Below, piece after piece: positions 1-5,547 of a DNA stretch of 5,709 nucleotides. Within the stretch, counting starts at the first letter, position 1; each line of letters begins with the position of its first letter. The position numbers and the translations under genes are program-made. This DNA comes from Nitrospira sp. GTDB lineage: Bacteria > Nitrospirota > Nitrospiria > Nitrospirales > Nitrospiraceae. Below the pieces are notes generated by a model. That model did not search any database. It saw only the letters and a program-made list of their open reading frames with translations, and was not told the origin of the DNA. The stretch spans positions 30,659-36,367 of the forward strand of contig JABMDG010000089.1 of assembly GCA_015904045.1 (NCBI GenBank), written 5' to 3'.

Positions 1-2
1 AC

Positions 3-524
3 TCTGGTCAGTTGGCCGCGAGACAACAGAAGGTGACCCATTCCGGGCTCGGCGATATTATTCTCAGAGGGCGCTATTATGCCGTGGAGGAACAGGAGTA
101 CCTTCCGCTCATTGCCCTGACGGCTCGGATCAAGGTGCCGACAGCCGATGAGGGCAAAGGTCTCGGCACCGGCGCGCTCGACCACGGCTACGGCGTGGAA
201 ATGTCCAAGCGGTTCGGCAAGAGCTGGATCGGGTTCTTCGACGGTGGCTACAACTTCATCGGTGATCCGAATGGACGAGAGCTTCGAAATCAATATTGGT
301 ATGACGTCGGAGGCGGGTACTACTTTACCAGGGAATTCTTGGTAAGCGCCTATTACGAGGAATATCGTTCTCTGGTGGCTGATTTTGTGAACATCAGGGA
401 TGTCTTTTTTGCATTCAACTACAGAGCCTCGGATGCCTGGCGGTTCAACGGTGGGGTCACCGTCGGTCTTTCCAACGGAGCGCCGGACTATGGGGTGTCG
501 CTTGGCACCAGCTACAGATTCTAG
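3..524 (+). CDS. Outer-membrane beta-barrel protein (MetA/phenol-degradation transporter-like), C-terminal part
   Basis: The reading frame is open to the left edge, so the gene is 5'-truncated; a TTG at position 12 is in frame but is probably internal. The visible part alternates short aromatic and hydrophobic strands with polar turns (for example GGYYFTREFLVSAYYEEY), as expected of an outer-membrane beta-barrel. It ends in SYRF, a C-terminal aromatic residue typical of substrates of the Bam assembly machinery. The stretches SGLGDIILRGRYY and LTARIKVPTADEGKGLGTG resemble the 'putative MetA-pathway of phenol degradation' transporter-like family, whose real substrates are mostly unknown. I infer an outer-membrane protein of unknown function. 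It is separated from the following sigma gene by 116 bases, so co-transcription is uncertain. The barrel class is fairly secure, the family less so. Confidence 0.7.
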   Translation, partial: SGQLAARQQKVTHSGLGDIILRGRYYAVEEQEYLPLIALTARIKVPTADEGKGLGTGALDHGYGVEMSKRFGKSWIGFFDGGYNFIGDPNGRELRNQYWYDVGGGYYFTREFLVSAYYEEYRSLVADFVNIRDVFFAFNYRASDAWRFNGGVTVGLSNGAPDYGVSLGTSYRF

Positions 525-544
525 CCAGTATTCAGCGCCGTTAT

Positions 545-578
545 GGCTGTTTACCTTCCCTCCCGTTATCCGTCTAAC
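545..578 (+). promoter_or_regulatory. Weak candidate promoter before the ECF sigma gene
   Basis: In the 116-base gap between the barrel gene and the sigma gene, TTTACC at 550-555 is followed after 17 bases by TCTAAC at 573-578. Each hexamer matches four of six bases of the housekeeping consensus. The nearby CGTCTAA also resembles some ECF -10 elements, which would suit autoregulation, but I see no GGAAC-like -35 at the right distance. This is a weak call. No convincing terminator for the barrel gene is visible in the gap. Confidence 0.22.
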
Positions 579-640
579 GATACAAGCAGGCCGATGCAGA
601 CGGTCCAACGGAAGTAAGCCAGGCTGACTGGAGCAGGATC

Positions 641-1222
641 ATGCCGTTGGATCGACAGGACGAGCCGAGCGATGCGCAACTTGTGGCGCGCAGCCTCGCT
701 CAAGACCAAGAGGCCTTCGGGCAGCTGATCGACCGGCATGCGTCCGCGATCGTCAATCTCGGCTATCGGATGGTCGGCAATCGCGCAGAAGCGGAAGATC
801 TGGCGCAGGAGACGTTTCTTGCGGCGTACAAAGCTCTATCGACGTTTCGGGCCGACTCGAAGTTCTCAACCTGGCTCTACCGGATCGCCACGAATAAGTG
901 CAAAGATTGGCTCAGGGTCAAGCGGCCGGGGCAAGGGCAGTACGATCTGGACGCGGATGAGAGTCTGGATCTCTATGTGACGGAAGACCGAACGCCGGAA
1001 GTGCTGTTGTCCCGGCAGCAGGTAGCCCAGGAGTTGGAGCAGGCGATTCAACGATTGCCGCCGCTCTATCGCGAGGCCTTCGTGCTGAAGCATGTCGAAG
1101 GATTGAGTTATGAGGAGATGGAGGACATTCTCGGCGTGAGCGGCGATACCTTAAAAATGCGTGTGTATAAGGGGCGGGTGCAGCTGAGCCGGGAACTGGC
1201 GGCGCTGAACCCTATTCAATAG
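641..1222 (+). CDS. ECF-type RNA polymerase sigma-70 factor (RpoE/SigW-like)
   Basis: This 193-residue protein directs core RNA polymerase to a specific promoter set, usually in an envelope or stress response. Region 2 spans about residues 25-93 and includes the core-binding helix AEDLAQETFLAAYKAL (51-66) and the -10-recognition segment FSTWLYRIATNKCKDWLR. An acidic linker follows. Region 4 spans about 128-187, with ALPPLYREAF-like helix IQRLPPLYREAFVLKHVEGL and a helix-turn-helix (LSYEEMEDILGVSGDTLKMRVYKGR) for the -35. Regions 1 and 3 are absent and the length is normal for an ECF factor. The ATG at 641 has GGAG at 630-633, seven bases upstream. The next gene begins about 20-30 bases after the stop and encodes an anti-sigma-like membrane protein, the usual sigma/anti-sigma order. 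The class is secure; the regulon cannot be read from the sequence. Confidence 0.95.
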   Translation: MPLDRQDEPSDAQLVARSLAQDQEAFGQLIDRHASAIVNLGYRMVGNRAEAEDLAQETFLAAYKALSTFRADSKFSTWLYRIATNKCKDWLRVKRPGQGQYDLDADESLDLYVTEDRTPEVLLSRQQVAQELEQAIQRLPPLYREAFVLKHVEGLSYEEMEDILGVSGDTLKMRVYKGRVQLSRELAALNPIQ

Positions 1223-1249
1223 TACCGGCGCACAAGCGGGATGGTTCCT

Positions 1250-1510
1250 ATGAATAACCACGATCTCTTGGTTCAACGGTTTCTCGACAATGAATTGTCT
1301 CCGGAGGAGCGAACGGCGTTTCTTCAGGCGGTGGATGCCGATGCTGCGCTGCGCCGGCACTGGCTGAATCTTGAGATGATCGCTGCGGAAGCAGCGCAGT
1401 TGCCGAAGATCGTGCCCTCGATGCTGCCCAGTCCTCCCACGATGATGATGGCGACATACCAGATGGAATCATCGAGCGTGAACGATTCGAGCTGGGCCCA
1501 CATCATGTAG
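1250..1510 (+). CDS. Anti-sigma-like protein, N-terminal fragment with a foreign tail
   Basis: The first ~57 residues (MNNHDLLVQRFLDNELSPEE, then RTAFLQAVDADAALRRHWLN and on to LPKIVPS) look like the cytoplasmic sigma-binding start of an anti-sigma factor, a class that commonly begins with a 'LL..FLD.ELSPEER....L..D..LR' helix. No zinc-binding HxxxCxxC motif is seen. From about base 1421 the frame runs through the antisense of a LivM permease fragment and stops at TAG 1508-1510, so the last ~29 residues (rich in Met, Pro and Ser) are not native. The protein therefore lacks the membrane helix and sensor domain found in the next frame. The start at 1250 suits family alignment; an ATG at 1241 in the same frame adds three residues, and neither has a strong Shine-Dalgarno site. 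If expressed, this fragment could be a soluble, unregulated anti-sigma domain, but it is more likely part of a broken gene or a misassembly. Confidence 0.6.
   Translation: MNNHDLLVQRFLDNELSPEERTAFLQAVDADAALRRHWLNLEMIAAEAAQLPKIVPSMLPSPPTMMMATYQMESSSVNDSSWAHIM
1334..1420 (+). repeat. Anti-sigma segment, copy 1 (left of LivM fragment)
   Basis: These 87 bases encode DADAALRRHWLNLEMIAAEA and on to PKIVPS. They align without gaps to 1577-1663 at an offset of 243 bases, with 70 of 87 bases and 21 of 29 residues identical by my count. Eight of the differing codons are synonymous, so the copies diverged as coding sequence. Confidence 0.85.
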
Positions 1511-1578
1511 TGCACGAGCAGCGAGCCGGCCACGCCGGCATAGAACGTACAGATGGCGAAGGCGAGGAGCTTGTACCA
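1402..1578 (-). pseudogene. livM: Inverted fragment of a LivM-type branched-chain amino acid ABC permease gene
   Basis: Read on the minus strand, this stretch encodes about 58 uninterrupted residues that match the conserved middle of LivM-family permeases: YKLLAFAICTFYAGVAGSLL, then VHYMMWAQLESFTLDDSIWY, then VAIIIVGGLGSIEGTIFG. KL.AFAI..FYAG.AGSL and the GGLGSIEG motif with its preceding hydrophobic run are hallmarks of the family, whose full proteins are roughly 300 residues or more. Nothing before or after on this strand continues LivM: beyond both ends the minus frame reads as antisense of the anti-sigma gene. It is therefore an internal piece without a start or stop, embedded in reverse in the anti-sigma gene. 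The left border overlaps the anti-sigma reading by 19 bases (GCCGAAGATCGTGCCCTCG, 1402-1420), which fit both genes. The right border lies about 1573-1580. No insertion-sequence ends are seen. Confidence 0.8.
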
Positions 1579-2173
1579 TGCGGATCCTGCATTGCGCCGG
1601 CGCTGGCTTAATCTTGAGTTGATAACCGCGGAAGCGTCGCGGTTGCCGAGGATCGTTCCGTCGGCTGAGTTCCTCCGCCGGGTAAAAGCGCAGACGGCTC
1701 CGGTTACTCCCGGCCTCTGGGATCGCCTGTGCGCGCTCTTCACGATGCCTCGAACGTTGGAATGGAACCTTGCCGGGGCAATGGTGGCGGCCTGCCTGGC
1801 CCTGGTTGCGGTGGCGGGATTAATCCAATTCGGACCGGAACGGATCGTGGAAGTGCCGGTGGCGGCTCCGCCGGTGCAGACGGCCTCCTTCAACTCCACG
1901 CTGGAGCCGACCGTGTTCGTCCGCCTGGTGCTCTTGCAGCCCGACGCGCGTTCGGTTTCGGTGGCGGGGGATTTCAACGGATGGAATCCGGCGAAGACCA
2001 AACTGGAACGGACGGACGGCGGGATGTGGACGGTGACACTTCCACTTAAGCCGGGCCGGTATGAATACATGTTTGTCATCGACGGCAAACAGTGGATCGC
2101 CGATCCCCTTGCCGCGGAAGGCACCGGCGATGGCTTCGGCTCACAGAATGCGGTGCTCGATGTGGAGATTTAG
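1553..2173 (+). CDS. Anti-sigma-like membrane protein with periplasmic CBM48 (AMPK-type glycogen-binding) domain, N-terminally replaced
   Basis: Of the 206 residues read from ATG 1553, the first eight or nine come from LivM antisense. Native sequence starts near residue 9-10 (HADPALRRRW). A single membrane helix lies at about 72-92 (NLAGAMVAACLALVAVAGLI). After a Pro/Ala linker, a CBM48/AMPK-beta-like domain covers about 119-206, with VSVAGDFNGWNP (135-146) and GRYEYMFVIDGKQWIADP (168-185). Against the AMPK-beta glycogen-binding domain, both ligand-stacking Trp positions and the late Asn (QNAVLDV) appear kept, while the Lys of the 'YKF' strand is Met. The expected topology is a cytoplasmic sigma-binding N-terminus, one membrane pass and a periplasmic sensor. 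The true N-terminus (about 30 residues) lies upstream of the LivM fragment, behind a stop. No Shine-Dalgarno site precedes ATG 1553, so translation as it stands is doubtful. The domain call is strong; the anti-sigma role is inferred from position and topology. Confidence 0.8.
   Translation: MAKARSLYHADPALRRRWLNLELITAEASRLPRIVPSAEFLRRVKAQTAPVTPGLWDRLCALFTMPRTLEWNLAGAMVAACLALVAVAGLIQFGPERIVEVPVAAPPVQTASFNSTLEPTVFVRLVLLQPDARSVSVAGDFNGWNPAKTKLERTDGGMWTVTLPLKPGRYEYMFVIDGKQWIADPLAAEGTGDGFGSQNAVLDVEI
1577..1663 (+). repeat. Anti-sigma segment, copy 2 (right of LivM fragment)
   Basis: This segment encodes HADPALRRRWLNLELITAEA and on to PRIVPS, and continues into the native downstream sequence (AEFLRRVKAQ and the membrane helix). 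It matches copy 1 at about 80 percent at the DNA level. The offset of 243 bases is a multiple of three, so both copies share one reading frame. Its left end meets the LivM fragment. Confidence 0.85.
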
Positions 2174-2226
2174 TATGCACTCGGATCTCCTTGCAACGGG
2201 CCTGATGCTTCAGTACTCTCTGGCTC

Positions 2227-2616
2227 ATGGGAATGAGACTGAAGGGACCCAGCCGCCTTTGCCGGACGGTCTTTATTGCGCTCATGCTGTCAGGCGGACT
2301 AGGAGCCTGTGCCAAATCACCGGTGGTAACACCGCATGTGCCCAAGACTATGGCCGGAGGTGTGCGGTTTACGGTGCTCGCGCCAGGGGCGAAGCAGGTC
2401 TTTCTCGTCGGGTCCTTCAACGGCTGGACCAAAGGAGCGACGCCCATGAAAATTGTAAACGGCTCGGCGCTCTGGACCGTAGACATTCCACTGAAAGCAG
2501 GCGAATACACCTTCATGTATCTGATTGACGGGGTTCGGTGGGTCACGCCGCCCCTGGCTGAGGATTTTGTCACTGATGGATTCGGGCAGACGAACGGAGT
2601 CGTGATTGTGCGGTAG
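2227..2616 (+). CDS. Small lipoprotein with a CBM48 (AMPK-type glycogen-binding/isoamylase early-set) domain
   Basis: The protein has 129 residues. Its N-terminus is a lipoprotein signal: basic start (MGMRLKGPSRLCR), hydrophobic stretch (TVFIALMLSGG) and lipobox LGAC with the lipidated Cys at residue 28. After a short linker, one CBM48 domain fills about residues 43-129, with VFLVGSFNGWTK, ALWTVDIPLKAGEYTFMYLI and DGVRWVTPP. It is clearly paralogous to the domain at the end of the preceding gene; both keep the two Trp positions and a late Asn (QTNGVVIV), and both have Met where AMPK-beta has a binding Lys. With no catalytic module it is probably a binding or partner protein in the periplasm, anchored to a membrane. 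It lies 53 bases after the anti-sigma-like gene and 4 bases before the next gene. ATG 2233 is an alternative start; neither has a clear Shine-Dalgarno site. The ligand is unknown. Confidence 0.85.
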   Translation: MGMRLKGPSRLCRTVFIALMLSGGLGACAKSPVVTPHVPKTMAGGVRFTVLAPGAKQVFLVGSFNGWTKGATPMKIVNGSALWTVDIPLKAGEYTFMYLIDGVRWVTPPLAEDFVTDGFGQTNGVVIVR

Positions 2617-2620
2617 ACCA

Positions 2621-3562
2621 ATGACGAAGCACACCGATTTCACCATGTGGGTTTTGAGCGGGGTCTTGGTGTTCGCCGCTGCTCCGGCGTCAGCCGAACC
2701 CCTCACAGCTCACGATCGGGAAGAGGTCAACCGGATCGGCTCAGCGCAAGGCCGCTCGGCGGGCGAGATTAATCCCTTGCTGGATCAAGTCAGCAAGGCC
2801 GGTGAGCGGGGGCTTCCGACCGATTCGTTGCTGAACAAGCTGAAGGAAGGTTTGGCGAAGGGGGTCGAACCTACTCGCATCGATCCGGTGCTGCGACAGA
2901 TGACATCCCGGCTCGAATCCGCTCGCGAGGTTTTGGAGGAAGCGAAAGCCCGCGGCATGGAGGAGGGAAACCGGCAGCGCGCGCTGGAAACGCTGGCGGA
3001 AGCCTTCACGCGGGGAGCCACGAAGGATGAAGTGCGCGAACTGAGCCGCTTGTCGCAAGACGACCGGCATAAAGCGACACAGGAAGAACTGGCGGCAGGG
3101 GCCAAGAGTTTGGCGGTTATGAAAGAAGGCCGGATTCCCTCCAAAGAAGGGACCGCCTTGGTCGGGGAGGGCATTCGCCAGGGCTATCGCTCGTCGGAAC
3201 TCCTGGATCTTGGCCGGGAAGTCAAACGCCGTGGGTCGGATTTTGAGGAAGGCCGTGCCAGCCTGCAACAACTGCGCGAACAAGTCAGCCGGGGTGAGAA
3301 AGGCGACCGGCTGTTCCGTGAAGATCGCGGCGGCTCCGGAGGCGGCGATCGCGGAGACCGCGGAGATCGAGGCGATCGGGAAAAACGGGATGACTCCGGG
3401 CGCGACCGGCCCGATCGTCAGGACCGGTCCGGCGGCGATCGGTCGGATCGCATCGATCGCCCTGAGAAGGCGGATCGTGTCGAGCGCTCCGACCGCATTG
3501 ATCGTCCTGACAGGGTTGAGCGGCCTGAACGGTCCGACCGCTCAGGTCATGGGCGGGACTGA
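2621..3562 (+). CDS. Exported helical protein with an Arg/Asp-rich low-complexity tail, function unknown
   Basis: I do not recognise a named family. From ATG 2621 the protein has 313 residues. A signal peptide is visible (WVLSGVLVFAAAPASA, predicted cleavage after A25 at the ASA site), so it should be exported. Residues about 30-225 are charged and probably all-helical, with loosely repeated 'L...LKEGLAKGVEP..I' and 'ALETLAEAFTRGATKDEVREL' units that may form a helical-repeat array. The last 80 residues are low complexity, about half Arg or Asp, in (D/E)-R-x triplets. The ATG follows the lipoprotein stop by 4 bases without a good Shine-Dalgarno site, suggesting translational coupling. A TTG at 2606 would overlap the upstream gene and place extra residues before the signal peptide, so I prefer 2621. 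Position at the end of the sigma/CBM48 series suggests an envelope role, not more. Confidence 0.8.
   Translation: MTKHTDFTMWVLSGVLVFAAAPASAEPLTAHDREEVNRIGSAQGRSAGEINPLLDQVSKAGERGLPTDSLLNKLKEGLAKGVEPTRIDPVLRQMTSRLESAREVLEEAKARGMEEGNRQRALETLAEAFTRGATKDEVRELSRLSQDDRHKATQEELAAGAKSLAVMKEGRIPSKEGTALVGEGIRQGYRSSELLDLGREVKRRGSDFEEGRASLQQLREQVSRGEKGDRLFREDRGGSGGGDRGDRGDRGDREKRDDSGRDRPDRQDRSGGDRSDRIDRPEKADRVERSDRIDRPDRVERPERSDRSGHGRD
3320..3559 (+). repeat. Degenerate 9-bp coding repeat encoding (D/E)-R-x triplets
   Basis: The end of the exported protein gene is built of degenerate 9-base units such as GATCGCGGA, GACCGCGGA, GATCGAGGC, giving DRGDRGDRGDRE and later DRPDRQDRS, DRSDRIDRP and DRPDRVERPERSDRS. 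Of the 80 encoded residues I count 22 Arg and 19 Asp. Such tracts expand and contract easily by slippage and are usually disordered. Confidence 0.8.
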
Positions 3563-3626
3563 TCAGAAGAGTTTGAGTTGTGAATGTTCGGCATTGAATT
3601 GCCCCGCTAGCCCGTAACACCCATTT

Positions 3627-3647
3627 GCCATCAGCCATAAGCCATCA
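3627..3647 (+). repeat. Three tandem heptamers between genes
   Basis: The gap 3563-3702 contains three head-to-tail 7-base units, GCCATCA, GCCATAA and GCCATCA, starting at 3627, 3634 and 3641. The first and third are identical. The rest of the gap holds a candidate promoter near its end and no convincing terminator hairpin; GGCA/TGCC at 3590-3603 is only four pairs. Confidence 0.7.
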
Positions 3648-3668
3648 GCTCTTTCGACTGAACGGCAT

Positions 3669-3696
3669 TTCGCACATCGGACGACCCTGCTAGAAT
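3669..3696 (+). promoter_or_regulatory. Candidate sigma-70-type promoter giving a near-leaderless mRNA
   Basis: TTCGCA at 3669-3674 and TAGAAT at 3691-3696 are separated by 16 bases. The -10 matches five of six consensus bases. It ends six bases before ATG 3703, so the expected transcription start falls on or next to the start codon. There is no Shine-Dalgarno site in the six intervening bases (GCAGGC holds only AGG directly at the codon). Confidence 0.5.
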
Positions 3697-3702
3697 GCAG
3701 GC

Positions 3703-4836
3703 ATGGATGTCATCGCCACGCACAGCAATGCGGATTTCGACGGCCTTGCATCCATGGTGGCTGCACGCAAACTCTATCCCGACGCTAAGCTCATTATTCC
3801 TGCAGGCGGGCAGGAGGCGCTGCGGAACTTTCTCGCCGTGCACGATCTCGGCATCACCAAACTCAAAGACGTCGACCTCGCTCAGGTGACCAGGTTGATA
3901 TTGGTCGACACGCAGGAGCCTGATCGAATCACGATCAATGCGCTGGCTGTCCGGTTGAACGAAAAGGGCTTCGGGGATGTGCTGGACTTCTACGGCGGGC
4001 AGCGGGATTTGAATGACAAGGTCGTGCGGGTGTTGCACGGGTTGAGTTTCGTTGAAGATCCGACCAGGGTGTTTCGCGCCGTTCGCTTTGAGCGTCGGTT
4101 TGGTTTTCATTTGGGCCGGGATACGGCCGCCCTGATCGCCGGGGCGGTCAAGATGAATTTGTTTCATCGGCTGTCCGGCCATCGTGTGCTGGAAGAACTA
4201 AAATTGTTGCTGGACGAGCGGGAGCCGAAACATGCCCTTCAGCGTTTGGCGGATTTGGATCTGCTGAAGTTTATCCATCCCAAGTTGCAGTGGACCGATC
4301 GGTTGAAGGCACTGTTGGATGCCATCGAGCAGGCCGTGGATTGGTATCAGCTGCTGTATCTCGACCGGAAGATGGAGCCGTGGCTGGTCTATACGATGGG
4401 ACTGTTGGAGGTCTTGCCGGAACGTGCGGTGGCAGAGGCGCTCAAACGATTTCCCTTTTCAGAACCGGAAACCGCCAAGCTCAAAATGGCCCGCGCCGGC
4501 TGCCATGCCGTGATCCGTAGGCTTGGGGGTAAAACAGTCCTCAAGCCGGCGGAGATCTATCGCCTGTTGTCCGGTCTGTCTGACGAAGTGCTGCTCAGCC
4601 TCATGGCCAAGAGCAAAGGCGATTCGGTGAAACGGCAGGTATCGGCGTTCCTGACGACCTATCAACACGTAAAGCCAACTCTGACCGGTGCCGACCTGAA
4701 GGCGATGGGGCTGAAGCCAGGGCCTCGATTCAAGCAGGTTCTCGATCAAGTGCTTGATGCGCGTCTGAACGGAGAAGTAAAGACGGAGGCGGAAGAGCTT
4801 GATCTCGTTCGCCGGATGACGAATCTTTCTGTCTGA
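3703..4836 (+). CDS. DHH/CCA-type tRNA nucleotidyltransferase family protein with its middle missing
   Basis: The 377-residue protein joins two ends of a larger family design. Residues 1-76 are the start of a DHH-type phosphoesterase domain: HSNADFDGLASM (7-18, metal-binding Asp11 and Asp13) and LILVDTQEPDRI with Asp69. From residue 77 (TINALAVRLNEKGFGDVLDF) it is the latter part of a poly(A) polymerase/CCA-adding enzyme head followed by the RNA-binding region, including FVEDPTRVFRAVRFERRFGF (116-135). In the known long architecture (DHH-DHHA1, two CBS domains, nucleotidyltransferase head, RNA-binding C-terminus) several hundred residues lie between these points. Here the DHH motif itself, DHHA1, the CBS pair and the catalytic G-S/D-x-D motif are absent, while TINAL normally follows 'RRDF'. 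The join at 3930/3931 is in frame. Neither activity is expected to remain. It could be a real deletion derivative, possibly an RNA-binding remnant, or an assembly join. Confidence 0.85.
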   Translation: MDVIATHSNADFDGLASMVAARKLYPDAKLIIPAGGQEALRNFLAVHDLGITKLKDVDLAQVTRLILVDTQEPDRITINALAVRLNEKGFGDVLDFYGGQRDLNDKVVRVLHGLSFVEDPTRVFRAVRFERRFGFHLGRDTAALIAGAVKMNLFHRLSGHRVLEELKLLLDEREPKHALQRLADLDLLKFIHPKLQWTDRLKALLDAIEQAVDWYQLLYLDRKMEPWLVYTMGLLEVLPERAVAEALKRFPFSEPETAKLKMARAGCHAVIRRLGGKTVLKPAEIYRLLSGLSDEVLLSLMAKSKGDSVKRQVSAFLTTYQHVKPTLTGADLKAMGLKPGPRFKQVLDQVLDARLNGEVKTEAEELDLVRRMTNLSV

Positions 4837-4854
4837 TGCGACGCAGAGATGAAA

Positions 4855-5541
4855 TCAGTTCATCGGAACGATCGACGCAGCAACCTCGTTCGGCAGTAGG
4901 AGAGTGGCCATGGCCCTGTTTTCTTCGTCGGGCTGAATCAGCGCAAACAACGGCACTGGCTGCGGGACCGCGCCCGGCGGCATGGCTAACATGGCCGGAA
5001 AGTCGATCAAGGGCGAGAGTGTTGTCTGCCCGGCCAGACGGAGACGAAAGGCCATGAGCACGTCACGCACCCGTGCACTCTTATCTTCCTCAGACATGGT
5101 GGCAAGAGGGGCAATGCCCACCTCCCACAGTGGCTTCGTAATTGTCACGGGGAAGGTGAGGCCGAGCTTTTTGGCATCCGCAGTCACGTCGATCAATATA
5201 CCGGCCTGAATAGCCTGCTGCCGGTTTTCACTCACCTGTCCGGTTTGGGCAGGGCTCCCGACCTCTGGAGTTTCTTCTGATTTTCCAGCGAGTTCGAGAT
5301 GGATACCCTCCGTCACCGGGATCGGAGGAGCCGTTTCACTCGTGGTATTCGCATGCTCAACTACTTGATCTGATTCAGGAATTGTCTCATCCGGCAGAGT
5401 CGGTAGTGCGTGCATCAACCCGTCATAGACTTTTCTGGCGGATTCAGACCAGGCAGGATTGAATGCACGGCCTGCAAACGCCGCCTCGGCTGCCTTTCGT
5501 TCATCATGAGAGAGTATGCGTGGAGTTTGTGTCGTATCCAT
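4855..5541 (-). CDS. DUF6573-like protein
   Basis: The protein has 228 residues. The N-terminus (SHDERKAAEAAFAGRAFNPA, then WSESARKVYDGLMHAL) is a predicted helical module. Residues about 48-104 form a Pro/Glu/Thr-rich linker. Residues about 105-212 contain NRQQAIQAGILIDVTADAKK and LTFPVTITKPLWEV, which resemble DUF6573, a domain of unknown function with a '.R.QAI.DGVLVDV...A...GF..PV..T...W' start, often found in plasmid or integrative-element contexts. The arginine-bearing helix VRDVLMAFRLRLA and the strand VPLFALIQPDEENRAMATLLLP continue it. There is no signal peptide or membrane helix, so it is probably cytoplasmic. It converges on the DHH/CCA-type gene with 18 bases between the stops and no terminator seen. 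The family match is from memory and moderate; function is unknown. Confidence 0.8.
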   Translation of the reverse strand: MDTTQTPRILSHDERKAAEAAFAGRAFNPAWSESARKVYDGLMHALPTLPDETIPESDQVVEHANTTSETAPPIPVTEGIHLELAGKSEETPEVGSPAQTGQVSENRQQAIQAGILIDVTADAKKLGLTFPVTITKPLWEVGIAPLATMSEEDKSARVRDVLMAFRLRLAGQTTLSPLIDFPAMLAMPPGAVPQPVPLFALIQPDEENRAMATLLLPNEVAASIVPMN

Positions 5542-5547
5542 GCTGTG

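Noticed and set aside
1402..1578. Insertion sequence or transposon
   Set aside because: There are no terminal inverted repeats, no transposase and no exact target duplication; the flanking copies are diverged coding sequence.
1324..2124. A 266-codon open frame on the minus strand
   Set aside because: Only about 58 codons in it (1402-1578) are LivM-like; the remainder is antisense to the anti-sigma/CBM48 gene and has no protein-like character, so it is not one gene.
2061..2528. Open frame of 155 codons on the plus strand, with an ATG at 2175 just after the CBM48 stop
   Set aside because: It overlaps two CBM48 coding frames, and its sequence lacks hydrophobic core or motif; the lipoprotein frame explains the region.
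2076..2621. Open frame of 181 codons on the minus strand
   Set aside because: It is antisense to the CBM48 lipoprotein, has Arg/Ser-rich shadow composition and no recognisable domain.
2741..3283. Open frames on the minus strand opposite the exported helical protein
   Set aside because: They mirror the GC-rich codon pattern of the plus-strand gene, which has a signal peptide and a coupled start.
3320..3559. Possible CRISPR-like or intergenic repeat array
   Set aside because: The 9-base units are degenerate, have no spacers and lie in frame within a coding sequence.
3586..3605. Possible terminator hairpin GGCA-TTGAAT-TGCC after the exported protein gene
   Set aside because: The stem has only four pairs and no T-run follows.
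3631..4182. Open frame of 183 codons on the minus strand
   Set aside because: It lies antisense to the recognisable DHH and CCA-type motifs and shows no domain of its own.
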